This document shows, piece by piece, positions 17,484-28,055 of a DNA stretch of 64,000 bases. The translations under genes were made by a program, and so were the position numbers. Below the pieces are notes generated by a model. The model had not been told where the DNA came from and made no database searches. It saw nothing but the letters and a program-made list of their open reading frames with translations. This DNA comes from Hydrogenimonas thermophila (GTDB taxonomy: Bacteria > Campylobacterota > Campylobacteria > Campylobacterales > Hydrogenimonadaceae), in the NCBI RefSeq assembly GCF_900115615.1, contig NZ_FOXB01000005.1, forward strand, positions 60,049-124,048, in the 5' to 3' direction. Position 1 is the stretch's first letter. The number at the start of each line of letters is the position of its first letter.

Positions 17484-18929
17484 ATGAAGTATGATGTTAT
17501 TATAATTGGTGCTGGTATTGCTGGTTTATATGCATCATTGCATATACCAAAAGAGAAAAATGTACTAATTTTATGTAAAGATATTCCTTGGGAGTGTAAT
17601 ACTTTCTATGCTCAAGGAGGTGTTGCTGCAGCAGTTGATGAATCAGACATAGAGTCACATATAGAAGATACTCTTCGCGCAGGGGCAGGTCAATGTAAGC
17701 GTGAAGCAGTAGAGATTATGGTAAATGAGAGTCTTCAAGTTATTCCTGACCTTATATCTAGAGGTTTCTCATTTGATACAGATGACTCAGGTAAACTTCT
17801 TTATACAAAAGAAGCGGCTCACTCTCGCCCTAGAATTCTACATGCAGGAGGAGATGCAACTGGGCGGTATTTGCATGAATTCTTAATGCGAGCCAATCCG
17901 CATCCTCTAATTTACAATGTTCGTGTATTTGATCTGCTTCGTTCAGGTGATACTTGTTATGGTTTAAGAGCACTTATTAATAATCAGATAAACGAACTTT
18001 ATGCAGATAACATTATCATAGCAAGCGGAGGAGTAGGAAGTCTTTACGCTTACCATACAAACTCAAGAACAATAAGCTCTGATATTCATGGAATCTGTTT
18101 AGAGCGTGGTATTAAGCTTGATATGATGGAGATGATGCAGTTCCATCCTACTGTTTTTGTTGACAATCCTTGGGCGCGTAAACAGCTCTTAACTGAAGCC
18201 TTACGAGGAGAGGGAGCGCAAATTGTAGATGAATCTGGCAAAAGATTTTTGTTAGATTATGATGAACGTGGAGAATTGGCTCCAAGAGATATTGTCAGCC
18301 GTGCAATATTTGATTATAAAAAAAGAACAGGCAGTGAAATATATCTTAAGATGGATATGTTTGATGAAGAGTTTTTCGCTCACCGTTTTCCAAATATTAA
18401 AAAGGCAATGAAAGCAGTAGGGTTTGATCTTCCTAAAGATTTAGTTCCTATTTCACCAGCTTTTCATTATGCAATAGGCGGTATAGTAAGTGATTTGGAT
18501 GGTGCAGTAGGAGGGTTGGAAAACCTTTATGTTATTGGTGAAGCTGCCTCTACAGGTGTGCATGGTGCTAATAGATTGGCAAGTAACTCTTTACTTGAAG
18601 GGCTTGTTTTTGCTCGCCGTGCTGCTTTAAAAATAGTTGAGAAAGATTATAAGTGGAATCATAAGCCTCCATTTGCAGAATTTAAGGGCAATTTAGTTGA
18701 AAAAGATGATACAATTTTAAAACAGCGTTTAAGGCGTACGATGTGGCAAGAGGTTGGCATTGTTAGAACACGTTCAGGCTTGGAGCGCGCTTTGGATTTT
18801 GTAGATGATGTACAGCATCTAACAATTGGCAGACTGCTGGCACTTCGTCTAAAAACAGCACGTATGATTATTGAGAGTGCCTTGGCTAGAAAAGAGTCGG
18901 TTGGGGCACACTATATCATCAATGAGTAA
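17484..18929 (+). CDS. nadB: L-aspartate oxidase
   Basis: A 481-residue FAD enzyme that oxidises L-aspartate to iminoaspartate, the first step of NAD synthesis. It shows the FAD-binding GAGIAGLYAS loop (8-17), the second FAD segment FYAQGGVAAA, substrate-site residues in the HPTVF and LLTEALRGEGA regions, and the C-terminal GEAASTGVHGANRLASNSLLEGLVFA signature shared with succinate dehydrogenase flavoproteins. The EAAHSRPRILH stretch marks NadB rather than SdhA. It is preceded by the small lipoprotein gene and followed by nhaD after 26 bases. Confidence 0.94.
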   Translation: MKYDVIIIGAGIAGLYASLHIPKEKNVLILCKDIPWECNTFYAQGGVAAAVDESDIESHIEDTLRAGAGQCKREAVEIMVNESLQVIPDLISRGFSFDTDDSGKLLYTKEAAHSRPRILHAGGDATGRYLHEFLMRANPHPLIYNVRVFDLLRSGDTCYGLRALINNQINELYADNIIIASGGVGSLYAYHTNSRTISSDIHGICLERGIKLDMMEMMQFHPTVFVDNPWARKQLLTEALRGEGAQIVDESGKRFLLDYDERGELAPRDIVSRAIFDYKKRTGSEIYLKMDMFDEEFFAHRFPNIKKAMKAVGFDLPKDLVPISPAFHYAIGGIVSDLDGAVGGLENLYVIGEAASTGVHGANRLASNSLLEGLVFARRAALKIVEKDYKWNHKPPFAEFKGNLVEKDDTILKQRLRRTMWQEVGIVRTRSGLERALDFVDDVQHLTIGRLLALRLKTARMIIESALARKESVGAHYIINE

Positions 18930-18955
18930 ATCTACATTAAATTAAAAGGAACCAT

Positions 18956-20263
18956 ATGCATGAAGCTACGTTTCATTTGACTACTACTTGGGTAGGCATT
19001 ATCGATCTGTTTATATTCATTGTTGCATACTATTTTATTGCAACAGAAGAGAAATATGAGATTAATAAGGCTAAACCTGCACTTTTTGCTGGTACATTTA
19101 TGTTTATGCTTATAGGTGTCTATTTCGCAACTAATGGAATGGACCCTGAGCCTATGCATGAAGAGATGCAAAAGCTTATTTTGGAAATTGCTGAAATATT
19201 CTTTTTCCTATTCGTTGCAATGACATTTATTGAGACACTAATAGAAAGACGTGTCTTTGATGTAATGAAGTATAAACTTGTCTCAAAAGGCTACAGTTAC
19301 AAAAAACTCTTTTGGCTAACAGGTCTGCTGGCATTTTTCATATCTCCAGTGGCAGATAACCTAACAACAGCTTTGATTCTTTCAACAGTTCTTTATACAA
19401 TTGATAAAACAAACAGAGACTTTTTGGTAGCTGGTGCCATAAACATTGTTGTTGCCGCAAATGCTGGTGGTGCGTGGAGTCCATTTGGCGATATTACAAC
19501 TCTTATGGCTTGGACAGCAGGAAAAGGTGAGTTTGTAGATTTTCTATTCTTGTTTGTGCCTTCAATTGCCAGTTGGTTGTTTACAGGATGGCTTCTGTCT
19601 CGCTATGTACCAGATGGTGAACCTCATTTTGATGCAGCAACAGAGGAAGCACCAACTATGAAAGATGGTGGAAAAACAGTTATTTGGCTAGGTGCCTCAA
19701 CAATTGCCATTGCTGTAATAGGTCATCAGCTATTCCACTTCCCTGCTATGTGGGGTATGATGTTTGGTCTTTCACTTTTAAAATTACACTCTTTTAGATT
19801 AACTAAAAAAGGTAAAGATGGGTATGATATTTTTGTAAATATGAAAAAGATAGAGAATGATACTCTTCTCTTCTTCTTCGGTATTCTCTCTGCAGTCGGT
19901 GCATTACACTTTTTAGGATATTTGGATTATATTCATGATCTATACGGCATAGTAGGAGCAACTGCAGCAAATATTGGTGTTGGATTTATTTCAGCTATTG
20001 TAGATAACGTTCCTGTTATGAGTGCAATTTTGAAAGCTAGCCCTGAAATGGGTATAGACCAGTGGCTTTTGGTAACTCTAACAGCAGGAATTGGCGGTAG
20101 TCTTATTAGTTTTGGTTCAGCAGCTGGTGTAGGTGTAATGGGTCGCTTACGCGGTATATATACTTTTGGTGCTCATATTAAACTTGCATGGACAGTATTG
20201 GCTGGCTATATTTTAGCCATGGTGTTATGGTATATTCAATTTGAAATAATGGGACTCTATTAA
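18956..20263 (+). CDS. nhaD: NhaD-type Na+/H+ antiporter
   Basis: A 435-residue inner-membrane protein of the ion transporter superfamily with about 12 membrane helices. Conserved blocks include [42 protein letters not shown] and the second inverted-repeat half [15 protein letters not shown]. NhaD swaps internal Na+ or Li+ for external protons, which fits a marine or saline habitat. It lies between nadB and guaA, with only a short gap to guaA, and is probably co-transcribed with them, although the pathway link is not obvious. Confidence 0.9.
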   Translation: MHEATFHLTTTWVGIIDLFIFIVAYYFIATEEKYEINKAKPALFAGTFMFMLIGVYFATNGMDPEPMHEEMQKLILEIAEIFFFLFVAMTFIETLIERRVFDVMKYKLVSKGYSYKKLFWLTGLLAFFISPVADNLTTALILSTVLYTIDKTNRDFLVAGAINIVVAANAGGAWSPFGDITTLMAWTAGKGEFVDFLFLFVPSIASWLFTGWLLSRYVPDGEPHFDAATEEAPTMKDGGKTVIWLGASTIAIAVIGHQLFHFPAMWGMMFGLSLLKLHSFRLTKKGKDGYDIFVNMKKIENDTLLFFFGILSAVGALHFLGYLDYIHDLYGIVGATAANIGVGFISAIVDNVPVMSAILKASPEMGIDQWLLVTLTAGIGGSLISFGSAAGVGVMGRLRGIYTFGAHIKLAWTVLAGYILAMVLWYIQFEIMGLY

Positions 20264-20276
20264 AAAGGATTTGTGG

Positions 20277-21821
20277 TTGAAAGATGTAAGTATTATTGTT
20301 CTTGATTTTGGTTCTCAATATACTCAGTTAATAGCTCGCAGATTACGAGAGGAAAAGGTCTATTGTGAGATAGTTCCTTACTTTACCAAAGTTGAAGATA
20401 TTAAGGCAAAAAACCCTAAAGGAATTATTCTTAGTGGTGGACCTGCATCGGTATATGATGAAGGAGCTTTTGAAGTTGATCGTGCAATTTATGATTTAGG
20501 TTTGCCAATTCTGGGTATCTGTTATGGTATGCAGCGAATTGCAGTCGATTTTGGTGGTGCTGTTGTACGATCTACACATCATGAATATGGAAAAGCAGAG
20601 CTTCATTTTAATGATGAAGCAACTTCTGTACTCTTTGATGGATGCAGTGATGGTACTGTTGTTTGGATGAGCCATTCTGACCGTGTTGAAAAGTTGCCGG
20701 AAGGTTTTAAACCTATTGCGCATAGCGATAACTCTCCTTATGCAGCTATTGCCGATGAGTCGAGAAAAATTTATGCAATGCAGTTTCATCCGGAAGTGCA
20801 TCATTCACAAGAGGGTCACATAATGCTTCGCAATTTCGCCAGAAAGATTTGTGGCGTTGATGAGAAGTGGGATATGGGGCACTTCCTTAAAGAGCAGATT
20901 AAAAAAATTCGTGAGCAAGTTGGTGACGGTAAAGTGCTTTGCGCTCTTAGTGGTGGTGTTGACTCTTCTGTTGTTGCGGCACTTTTATATGAAGCGATTG
21001 GTGATCAGTTAATCCCTGTATTTGTAGATAATGGATTGCTTCGTAAGGGTGAACGTGAGCAGGTAGAGAGTGTCTTTAAAGTACACTTGAAAGTGCCTTT
21101 GATTACAGTAGATGCAAGTGAGCATTTCCTTGTTAAACTTGCCGGTGTAACTGATCCAGAGAGAAAAAGAAAGATTATTGGTCATACTTTCATAGAGGTG
21201 TTTGAACAAGAGGCTAAAAAGCATGATGGCATCAAATTCCTGGCTCAAGGAACTCTTTATCCAGATGTGATCGAGTCTGTTTCAGTTAAGGGTCCTAGTG
21301 AGACGATTAAGTCACATCATAATGTAGGTGGTTTGCCTGACTGGATGGATTTTGAATTAATTGAACCTTTACGAGAGCTTTTTAAAGATGAAGTAAGAAA
21401 GCTTGGTCTTGAGTTAGGACTACCTGAGTCACTTGTTTACCGTCATCCTTTCCCTGGACCAGGACTAGCTATACGTATTATGGGTGACGTAAATATATAT
21501 GATCTTGACCTGTTGCGTGAAGCTGACGCTATTTTACTTGAAGAACTTAAAGCAAGTGGATATTACAATAAAACTTGGCAAGCATTTGCCGTACTTTTAA
21601 ATGTAAAAAGTGTTGGAGTAATGGGTGATAACCGTACATATGACAATACAATATGTGTACGTGTTGTTGAAGCAGTTGATGGAATGACTGCTACATTTGC
21701 ACATCTTCCACATGATCTGCTTGAGAGAATCAGCCGACGTATCATCAATGAAGTTGACGGTATTAACCGTGTTGTTTATGATATAAGCTCTAAACCACCT
21801 GCGACAATCGAATGGGAATAG
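20277..21821 (+). CDS. guaA: GMP synthase (glutamine-hydrolysing)
   Basis: A 514-residue enzyme converting XMP to GMP. The glutamine amidotransferase domain (1-190) has [10 protein letters not shown] with the nucleophile Cys and FHPEVHHS with the catalytic His and Glu; the ATP pyrophosphatase domain has [14 protein letters not shown] near 222 and the C-terminal dimerisation domain has [14 protein letters not shown] prefer the TTG at 20277 because AAGGA lies seven bases before it; a TTG at 20271 would be too close to that site. The stop overlaps the hemD start. Confidence 0.95.
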   Translation: MKDVSIIVLDFGSQYTQLIARRLREEKVYCEIVPYFTKVEDIKAKNPKGIILSGGPASVYDEGAFEVDRAIYDLGLPILGICYGMQRIAVDFGGAVVRSTHHEYGKAELHFNDEATSVLFDGCSDGTVVWMSHSDRVEKLPEGFKPIAHSDNSPYAAIADESRKIYAMQFHPEVHHSQEGHIMLRNFARKICGVDEKWDMGHFLKEQIKKIREQVGDGKVLCALSGGVDSSVVAALLYEAIGDQLIPVFVDNGLLRKGEREQVESVFKVHLKVPLITVDASEHFLVKLAGVTDPERKRKIIGHTFIEVFEQEAKKHDGIKFLAQGTLYPDVIESVSVKGPSETIKSHHNVGGLPDWMDFELIEPLRELFKDEVRKLGLELGLPESLVYRHPFPGPGLAIRIMGDVNIYDLDLLREADAILLEELKASGYYNKTWQAFAVLLNVKSVGVMGDNRTYDNTICVRVVEAVDGMTATFAHLPHDLLERISRRIINEVDGINRVVYDISSKPPATIEWE

Positions 21822-22471
21822 AAAACATACCACCTATATATCTTCTTTCGCCCACACCAAAAAGTGGTGTGCGGCATCTTCCTATGATAAAGTTCAAAAC
21901 AATTCCTCAAGATATAGATTTTAATAAGTTTGATGGTTTAATTATTACTTCAAAACAGGGTGTTTTAGCACTTGATGAGATTAGTTGCGGCAAATGGAAA
22001 ACTCTACCTGTAGCTGCAATAGGTGAATCAACTGCAAAAGAGGTTAAAAATCACGGAGGAAAGGTAATTTTTATAGCTTCTAGTGCATATGGTGATGTTT
22101 TAGCTCATGAGCTTGCATTAAGTTTTAAGGGGTTTAGATGGCTATATCCACGCCCAAAAGTTGTTGTATCTAAAATAGCAGCAGACTTAAAAAACTCTGG
22201 CATTAAAGTAGAAGAAAAAATTATTTATGAAACTAGTTGTGTTAAATATGATAACACTTCAAAGCCTTGCAGTGGAGCTGTTTTAATTTTTACTTCTCCT
22301 TCTGTAGTTAAGTGTTTTTTTGAAAATTTCTCTTGGGATGATAGTTGGAAAGCAGTAAGCTTAGGTAAAAAAACTGCTGCTGTATTTCCTGATCATATAA
22401 AAACAGAGATAGCTCCGACTACTTCTATTGATGAATCGATTAAATTTTCCGAAAATTTAATCTATGATTAG
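21812..22471 (+). CDS. hemD: Uroporphyrinogen-III synthase
   Basis: A 219-residue protein with the two alternating Rossmann-like domains of HemD, which closes hydroxymethylbilane into uroporphyrinogen III for haem and sirohaem. HemD sequences are poorly conserved, but [43 protein letters not shown] and [17 protein letters not shown] match the family's pattern of two TS.n.v strands and the GE.TA turn. It overlaps guaA by 10 bp. Haem supply fits the several c-type cytochromes in the window. Confidence 0.85.
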   Translation: MGIENIPPIYLLSPTPKSGVRHLPMIKFKTIPQDIDFNKFDGLIITSKQGVLALDEISCGKWKTLPVAAIGESTAKEVKNHGGKVIFIASSAYGDVLAHELALSFKGFRWLYPRPKVVVSKIAADLKNSGIKVEEKIIYETSCVKYDNTSKPCSGAVLIFTSPSVVKCFFENFSWDDSWKAVSLGKKTAAVFPDHIKTEIAPTTSIDESIKFSENLIYD

Positions 22472-22482
22472 GTATTTTAGAG

Positions 22483-22488
22483 TATAAT
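22483..22488 (+). promoter_or_regulatory. Probable -10 box of the RNA gene before purD
   Basis: TATAAT about 12 bases before the structured RNA begins, in an A/T-only stretch after the hemD stop codon. The transcript would start near 22495. Confidence 0.6.
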
Positions 22489-22495
22489 TTTAAAA

Positions 22496-22684
22496 TAACT
22501 GAGCGGTGCGCTACCCGCATACTGGGGGTCCAACACTTTGATATTGTGGGACTGTGTAGATGTGCGGTGTGTCGGCAACTTCGCTTGAGCCGGTTATCCG
22601 GCGAGAAGCTGCCGCCTAAAGTGCATCTCCCTCCTGCACCGTTGGTCTATGATGGACCACACTCACGCGTGAACGCCCGCTTGG
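22496..22684 (+). ncRNA. ssrS: Structured RNA, probably 6S RNA
   Basis: About 190 bases, clearly richer in G+C than the surroundings, open with no good coding frame. It folds by eye into a rod: the ends pair (AGCGGtGCG near 22502 with CGCCCGCT near 22675); an upper arm pairs GATGTGC with GTGCATC and encloses a long hairpin GGCAaCTTC...GAAGcTGCC capped by GCCGG-TTAT-CCGGC; small side hairpins flank a central open region. Length, rod shape and its own promoter suit 6S RNA, which sequesters RNA polymerase, and placement next to a purine gene (purD) is, as I recall, shared with relatives. Other RNAs are not ruled out. Confidence 0.6.
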
Positions 22685-22695
22685 TTATTGCTATT

Positions 22696-22755
22696 TCAAT
22701 GAAAAGTGAAAAATGTAATTTTCCACTCATTTTTCAGTCTTCATTGAATTTTTCT
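22696..22755 (+). terminator. Long inverted repeat and T-run between the RNA gene and purD
   Basis: TTCAATGAA (22696-22704) pairs with TTCATTGAA (22740-22748), and inside it TGAAAAATG pairs with CATTTTTCA, giving a long interrupted stem followed by TTTTTCTT. An alternative inner stem (AGTGaAAA with TTTTCCACT) is possible. This looks like a terminator for the RNA, 32 bases before purD, and the two folds could allow partial read-through. Confidence 0.65.
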
Positions 22756-22786
22756 TATATCTCCCATTCTAAAAGGTTTCACAGTA

Positions 22787-24061
22787 ATGAAAGTATTGGT
22801 AGTAGGAAGCGGTGGACGCGAATATGCAATTGGACAGGCTTTAAAGAGAGATGAAAATGTTGAAAAGGTCTATTTCGCACCAGGTAACGGTGCAACTTGG
22901 CAATTGGGTGAAAATATAAACATTAGTGATCATAATGAATTGGCTGATTATATTGAAAAAGAGGGAATTGACTTAACTGTTGTTGGACCAGAGGCTCCTT
23001 TGGTTGCAGGAATTGTTGATATTTTTAAAGAGCGTGGACTTAAGATATTTGGTCCAAGCAAAAAAGCTGCACAGTTGGAAGGAAGCAAAATTTTTATGAA
23101 AAACTTCCTTGCACGACATAATATTCCTACAGCAAGATATATTGAAACAGATAGCATTGAAGAGGCTTTTAAATTTATTGATTCACTTCCAGCACCAATA
23201 GTTGTAAAAGCTGATGGTTTATGTGCAGGTAAGGGAGTAATCATTGCTCCTACTCATGATGATGCAAAAAAAGCTGCTTCTGAAATGTTGAGCGGTAAAG
23301 CATTTGGGGAAGCTGGAACAAAGATAGTTGTTGAAGAGTTTCTTGATGGTTATGAGCTTTCACTTTTTGCTATATGTGATGGTAAAGATTTTGTTTTACT
23401 GCCGGCAGCACAGGATCATAAACGACTTTTAGATAATGATGAAGGACCAAATACCGGTGGAATGGGTGCATATGCTCCAACACCATTGATAGATGAAGAG
23501 TTGTATAAAAAAATAGAAGATCGAATAATCAGGCCTACGATCGATGGAATGGCAGAAGAGGGTATGCCTTTTGAAGGGGTACTTTTTGCTGGTTTGATGA
23601 TTGTAAACGGTGAACCATATACACTTGAGTTTAATGTACGTTTTGGTGATCCTGAATGTGAAGTTTTGATGCCTCTTCTTAAAACTCCTGCAGGTGAACT
23701 TTTTGATAAAGCAGCATCAGGAAAACTAGATGAACTAAAAGTTGAGTTTATCGACAAATATGCTGTTGGTGTTGTAATGGCAAGTAGAGATTATCCATAT
23801 AAAAGCAGTGAACCAGCAGAGATAATTGTAGATGAGATTGTACACAAAGAGTTGAAAGAGAAAGCCTTGATTGCATATGCCGGTGTATCTTTAATAGATG
23901 AAAAACTTATGGCAACCGGTGGTCGTGTACTTGTTTGCGTTGGTTTAGGTGACTCTATTAAAGAAGCAAGAGATAATGCCTATATGCTTTGTGGACAAGT
24001 ACATTTTGCAGGTAAGCAGTGTCGAAGTGATATTGCATATCAGGCTCTTAAGGGTGATTAG
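22787..24061 (+). CDS. purD: Phosphoribosylamine-glycine ligase (GAR synthetase)
   Basis: A 424-residue ATP-grasp enzyme for the second step of purine synthesis, joining glycine to phosphoribosylamine. Visible features: N-terminal [15 protein letters not shown], the ATP-grasp region with [18 protein letters not shown] (about 136-153), the GARS signature [14 protein letters not shown] and the C-terminal [14 protein letters not shown] domain. It follows the 6S-like RNA and shares its last base with the GTG start of the RDD gene. Confidence 0.96.
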
Positions 24062-24513
24062 TGTCTGATTATTTAAATGAAAGAGATAGAAAAGCAGAGC
24101 CGGAGTTAGCACCTTTTGGCAAGAGAATTCTGGCTTATGCTATTGATGATTTATTGATTAGCATTTTATTTATTATAATACTTTGGGGACCTGTTAAATC
24201 TTCTACAAGTGTAGAAGAGGTTGCAGCAATCATAAATAGTGTTTGGCTTTTTATGGTAATGACACAAATTATATACCATACTTTCTTTGTTTGGCAATAT
24301 GGAGCATCATTAGGCAAAATTGCAATGGGAATAGAGGTTGTTGAGTCTAATGGATATTCAAAACCAAGGTTTAGTGTAGCTTTGAATCGTGCTATATTTC
24401 GAATTGTAAGTGGTATGATATTTTATTTAGGCTTTGTTTGGGCATTTATTGATCCCAAACGACAGACACTTCATGATAAAACAGCTTCTACACTGGTTGT
24501 AAGTAAAGATTAA
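24061..24513 (+). CDS. RDD-family membrane protein
   Basis: A 150-residue inner-membrane protein with an RDD domain: three hydrophobic helices (about 34-50, 65-83 and 118-135), the family's Arg and Asp residues in KRILAYAIDDLLIS, and GASLGKIAMGIEVV, the second RDD block. The C-terminal DPKRQTLHDKTASTLVV is the classical RDD ending. Function is unknown in general; some members are proposed ion transporters. It starts on the last base of purD (GTG) and ends immediately before lptD, so the three are coupled. Confidence 0.85.
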   Translation: MSDYLNERDRKAEPELAPFGKRILAYAIDDLLISILFIIILWGPVKSSTSVEEVAAIINSVWLFMVMTQIIYHTFFVWQYGASLGKIAMGIEVVESNGYSKPRFSVALNRAIFRIVSGMIFYLGFVWAFIDPKRQTLHDKTASTLVVSKD

Positions 24514-26586
24514 ATGCGAATTTTTATCTTTTTGTTGATATTTTTTTATTGTTTAGCTTTTGGTAAGAGTGAATTTCAGCCAAAAGTTGAGATTTTTGCA
24601 TCTAAAATTTTGTATTTGAATAACCTTGTTAATGCATCTGGTGATGTAGTTGTACTATATAATAATACAATTTTACTCTCAGATAGAGCAATTTATGATC
24701 AAAACAGATCACTTCTTGAACTATTTGGTAATGTTGAGATAATAAAAGGTATAAAATATGGTTCACTAAGTGATTATGCCAAGTTTGATCTTAAAGAGAA
24801 CGATGCTTCATTTACTTCTATTTTTCTTACCCAGACGGAAACAGCATTATGGGCAAAAGGGAGTAATGCAGAAAAAAAGGCTCACATAATAACTTTGCGC
24901 AATGCACTGGTATCAAGTTGTGATGTTGAATGCCCTGACTGGACAATGCACTTTTCTACCCTGGAGTATGATGAAGAGAAAGAGTGGTTGAATGTCTGGA
25001 ATCCTTTAATATATATGGGAGATGTACCTGTTTTGTACTTTCCTTATATAGGTTTTTCTACAAATACAAAACGAAGAAGTGGATTATTGTATCCTTCATT
25101 GGGAATATCTTCTCGTGATGGGTTTATATATAGACAACCAATCTATATAGCTACTAGTCCAGAGTGGGATCTTGAATTTGATCCTCAAATAAGAAGTTTA
25201 CGTGGTAAAGGAATATTTTCAACATTAAGGTTTGTTGATTCTCCAAACTCTCATGGCTCTTTTACAACTGGATATTTTAGAAATAAGAGTTCATATGTAA
25301 ATCAATATAATATAAAAAATAGTTCTCATTATGGGTATCAACTTTTATATAACTCTGCAAAACTCTTTTCAGACAATCAAAAAAGTAGCAGAGATGGTAT
25401 ATATTTGGATATTACATATCTGAAAGATCCTGACTATTTGAATTTGCAAAAAGAGTCGTTAGTTGAACTTCTTTACAGCTCTCAAATTCAATCTAGAATT
25501 AACTACTATTTTGATACACCACAATATTATGCGGGTATTTACGGAAAATACTTTATTGATACTTCTTTGCAAAACAATAAAGAAACTATACAGACATTTC
25601 CTATAGTCCAATTGCATAAATATCAAAATATAGTATTAGATTGGAATAATTTACAATATTCAGCAGATTATAAAATTAGTAACTTTTTTACCGGTAGTGG
25701 TCAGCATACACAGTTACAAGAGATAAATCTTCCTTTGACATTTTATGGCTCATTGTTTGGTGATTATATAAAGTATTCTATTTCTGAAAATATGTATTAT
25801 GCTTATATAGGATATCAAAATATAGACTTAAGCGGTAAAGAGAGTTATTATAAGTTTTTTAGAAATTATCATAAAATAGATCTTTACTCTGATTTGGCAC
25901 GTCCATATGCAAACTTTTTTCATACTTTACAACTTAGAGCTACCTATAATAGACCAAGTTACACTACTGAAAGTGGGTATATTGATCAAAATATATCTGT
26001 TTTACGCTCTCCAAAAGAGAATATGATACTTAGTGCTGTAAACTATTTTTATGATTTTTCAGGTAAAGAGTGGTTGTTTTACAGAGTATCTCAACCTTTA
26101 TATTTTGAAAATAGTGAACATGATTATGGTGATATTGAAAATGAGATACGTTTAAAGTTTTGGAATAATTATGAATTGTACTCTAATATTTTTTATTCAT
26201 ACTATAAACACAACATAACATCAGAGTCTTCACATATAAAGTATAGAGATAGTGTTTACGATATAATGTTAACACATTTTTATAAAAAAACAGAAGAAGA
26301 AATTGTATCAGATTTTTTTACTTTTTCAACACGAGTAAAATATAATGAGGGAAGTGATGTTTATGCATCTTTTGCATATAATAACATAGACAGCACACTT
26401 CTCAAATGGGAAGCTGGAATTCAGCTTTTTCGTGGATGTTGGGATTTTTTACTCGGCATAAAAAATGAGAAAAGACCAATATTAACATCTATAGGAGCTG
26501 AATCAATAAATAACTTTGCTGTTTATTTTCAGATAAACCTTTTCCCTTTAGGTGGGATTTCACAAGTCTATGAGCAGAGGTTTTAA
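24514..26586 (+). CDS. lptD: LPS-assembly outer-membrane protein LptD
   Basis: A 690-residue outer-membrane protein with a signal peptide (about 1-17, ending LAFGKS). An N-terminal OstA beta-jellyroll (about 22-130: DVVVLYNNTILLSDRAIYD; LELFGNVEIIKG) accepts LPS from the periplasmic bridge, and the rest is a long beta-barrel (YFPYIGFSTNTKRRSGLLYPSLGISSRDGF is the conserved barrel start). Only two close cysteines are evident (SSCDVECPDW), so disulphide pattern differs from E. coli. The gene starts directly after the RDD gene. Confidence 0.92.
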   Translation: MRIFIFLLIFFYCLAFGKSEFQPKVEIFASKILYLNNLVNASGDVVVLYNNTILLSDRAIYDQNRSLLELFGNVEIIKGIKYGSLSDYAKFDLKENDASFTSIFLTQTETALWAKGSNAEKKAHIITLRNALVSSCDVECPDWTMHFSTLEYDEEKEWLNVWNPLIYMGDVPVLYFPYIGFSTNTKRRSGLLYPSLGISSRDGFIYRQPIYIATSPEWDLEFDPQIRSLRGKGIFSTLRFVDSPNSHGSFTTGYFRNKSSYVNQYNIKNSSHYGYQLLYNSAKLFSDNQKSSRDGIYLDITYLKDPDYLNLQKESLVELLYSSQIQSRINYYFDTPQYYAGIYGKYFIDTSLQNNKETIQTFPIVQLHKYQNIVLDWNNLQYSADYKISNFFTGSGQHTQLQEINLPLTFYGSLFGDYIKYSISENMYYAYIGYQNIDLSGKESYYKFFRNYHKIDLYSDLARPYANFFHTLQLRATYNRPSYTTESGYIDQNISVLRSPKENMILSAVNYFYDFSGKEWLFYRVSQPLYFENSEHDYGDIENEIRLKFWNNYELYSNIFYSYYKHNITSESSHIKYRDSVYDIMLTHFYKKTEEEIVSDFFTFSTRVKYNEGSDVYASFAYNNIDSTLLKWEAGIQLFRGCWDFLLGIKNEKRPILTSIGAESINNFAVYFQINLFPLGGISQVYEQRF

Positions 26587-26598
26587 AAGGATTAAACT

Positions 26599-28041
26599 AT
26601 GAAAACAGAAGCTAAAGTAGGGCTTTTTATAGCAATAGGATTAGTATTTCTTTTCCTGCTCAGTACACAAGTCAATAAATTTCAAGGCTTTACTAAGAAA
26701 GGGTATGAAATTGAAGCTGTTCTTACAGATGCTAGTGGATTAGAAAATCATGCAAAAGTAAAAATGAAAGGTGTAGAAGTTGGATATATCAATTTAATAA
26801 AACTTTATGGTAATAGTGTTTTAGTTCGAATGAAAATTAATGAAGGTGTTAAGATTCCTGAAGACTCAACTATTATTTTAGCACAAGAGTCATTGTTGGG
26901 TGGAAAGTATGTAAATATACTTCCAGGTAGTTCACAAACTTTTTTAGAAGCTGATGGAATTTTAAAACATCAGAAAAGAAGTGTTTCTCTTGAAGAGATG
27001 GGTACAGAGGTTGCTTTAGCAGCCGAAGAGCTTAAGCACTTTATACATGAACTTCGTATGACACTGAATGATCAGAGTCGTCAACAACTTAAAGAGACTT
27101 TCTCAAATTTGGAAAAATTAACAAAAGATTTAAAAGAGGTTGTAGAGCGTAATAAAGAGAATATAGATGATTTAGTTAAAAATATTAATGATGCGGCAAA
27201 ACAGTTTGGCAATATGTCATCAAAATTTTCCACCAGTGCTGATACGATAAATGCTGACTTGCCAAATATTATGACAAAGCTTGAAAATATTCTTGTCTCA
27301 TTTGATAGTGTAGGTAAAACCCTTGATACAAAACTTCCAACTTTGGCAGATAAATTTGAATTACTTGAAGATCAACTCGATACAGTAATAAAAGAGAATA
27401 AACAGCCATTAAACAGTGCTCTTAAATCTGTAGATGGCTTTTTCAAAAAGGGGCAAGGTACCATAGATAAACTTGACAATTATCTAAACTCTGTAACACA
27501 AAGTCGGCTTGATTTGGGAATGGACTATTTTTATATGGCAAATGATGGACAAAGTAGAGGAGTTTTTAGAGCTGACTATATGCCTTCATATAGCCGTCAC
27601 TATATGATAGATGTCGTGTCATTGCCTGATTATTCAGAGAAAGATATAAATGGAAATTATTTAGCTAATGTAGACCATGCGAAATCAAAGTTTTTTGTTT
27701 CTGCCCAAGTAGGAAAACGTTATCGTGATTTTATGCTTAGAGGAGGCTTGATAGAGAGTACGGCAGGATTTGGTATTGACTACTACCTTTATCATGATCG
27801 CTTGAAATTGACTATGGAAGCATTTGATTTTAGAGCTGTAAATGATTTACGTGGAAAAGATTTACATTTAAGAGCATTAGCTAGGTATAGGTTCTTAAAA
27901 CATATTGATGCATATATCGGAGCAGATAATATGTTAAATCAAGATGCTTTCAATATTATGTTTGGTATGGGTGTAAGTTTTGAAGATGATAGAATAAAGT
28001 ATCTTCTAGGAAGCAGTGCTGGAGCATTTTCGTCAAACTAA
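26599..28041 (+). CDS. MCE (MlaD-type) lipid transport protein with predicted C-terminal beta-barrel
   Basis: A 480-residue protein: one membrane anchor (about 5-22), an MCE domain (about 36-115; GLENHAKVKMKGVEVGYI, ESLLGGKYVNILPGS), a long helical region (about 130-300) with heptad-like spacing, and a final 175 residues of short alternating strands with aromatic edges (DLGMDYFYMAND, RHYMIDVVSLPD, KFFVSAQVGKRYRDFMLRGGL, HLRALARYRFLKHIDAYIG). The last part looks like an outer-membrane barrel, which would let one protein span the envelope, as described for MlaD of Veillonella parvula. It follows lptD after 12 bases. Confidence 0.85.
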   Translation: MKTEAKVGLFIAIGLVFLFLLSTQVNKFQGFTKKGYEIEAVLTDASGLENHAKVKMKGVEVGYINLIKLYGNSVLVRMKINEGVKIPEDSTIILAQESLLGGKYVNILPGSSQTFLEADGILKHQKRSVSLEEMGTEVALAAEELKHFIHELRMTLNDQSRQQLKETFSNLEKLTKDLKEVVERNKENIDDLVKNINDAAKQFGNMSSKFSTSADTINADLPNIMTKLENILVSFDSVGKTLDTKLPTLADKFELLEDQLDTVIKENKQPLNSALKSVDGFFKKGQGTIDKLDNYLNSVTQSRLDLGMDYFYMANDGQSRGVFRADYMPSYSRHYMIDVVSLPDYSEKDINGNYLANVDHAKSKFFVSAQVGKRYRDFMLRGGLIESTAGFGIDYYLYHDRLKLTMEAFDFRAVNDLRGKDLHLRALARYRFLKHIDAYIGADNMLNQDAFNIMFGMGVSFEDDRIKYLLGSSAGAFSSN

Positions 28042-28055
28042 TATAGGTAGTGTAT

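Noticed and set aside
22496..22684. The structured RNA as SRP RNA, tmRNA or RNase P RNA
   Set aside because: It lacks the GGAAG loop motif of SRP RNA, the tRNA-like ends of tmRNA and the conserved cores of RNase P RNA; size and shape suit 6S better.
22546..22854. A 102-codon open frame across the RNA gene before purD
   Set aside because: It runs through strong RNA stems and the inverted repeat, starts without a ribosome site and overlaps purD in another frame; the Cys/Arg/Pro-rich product looks random.
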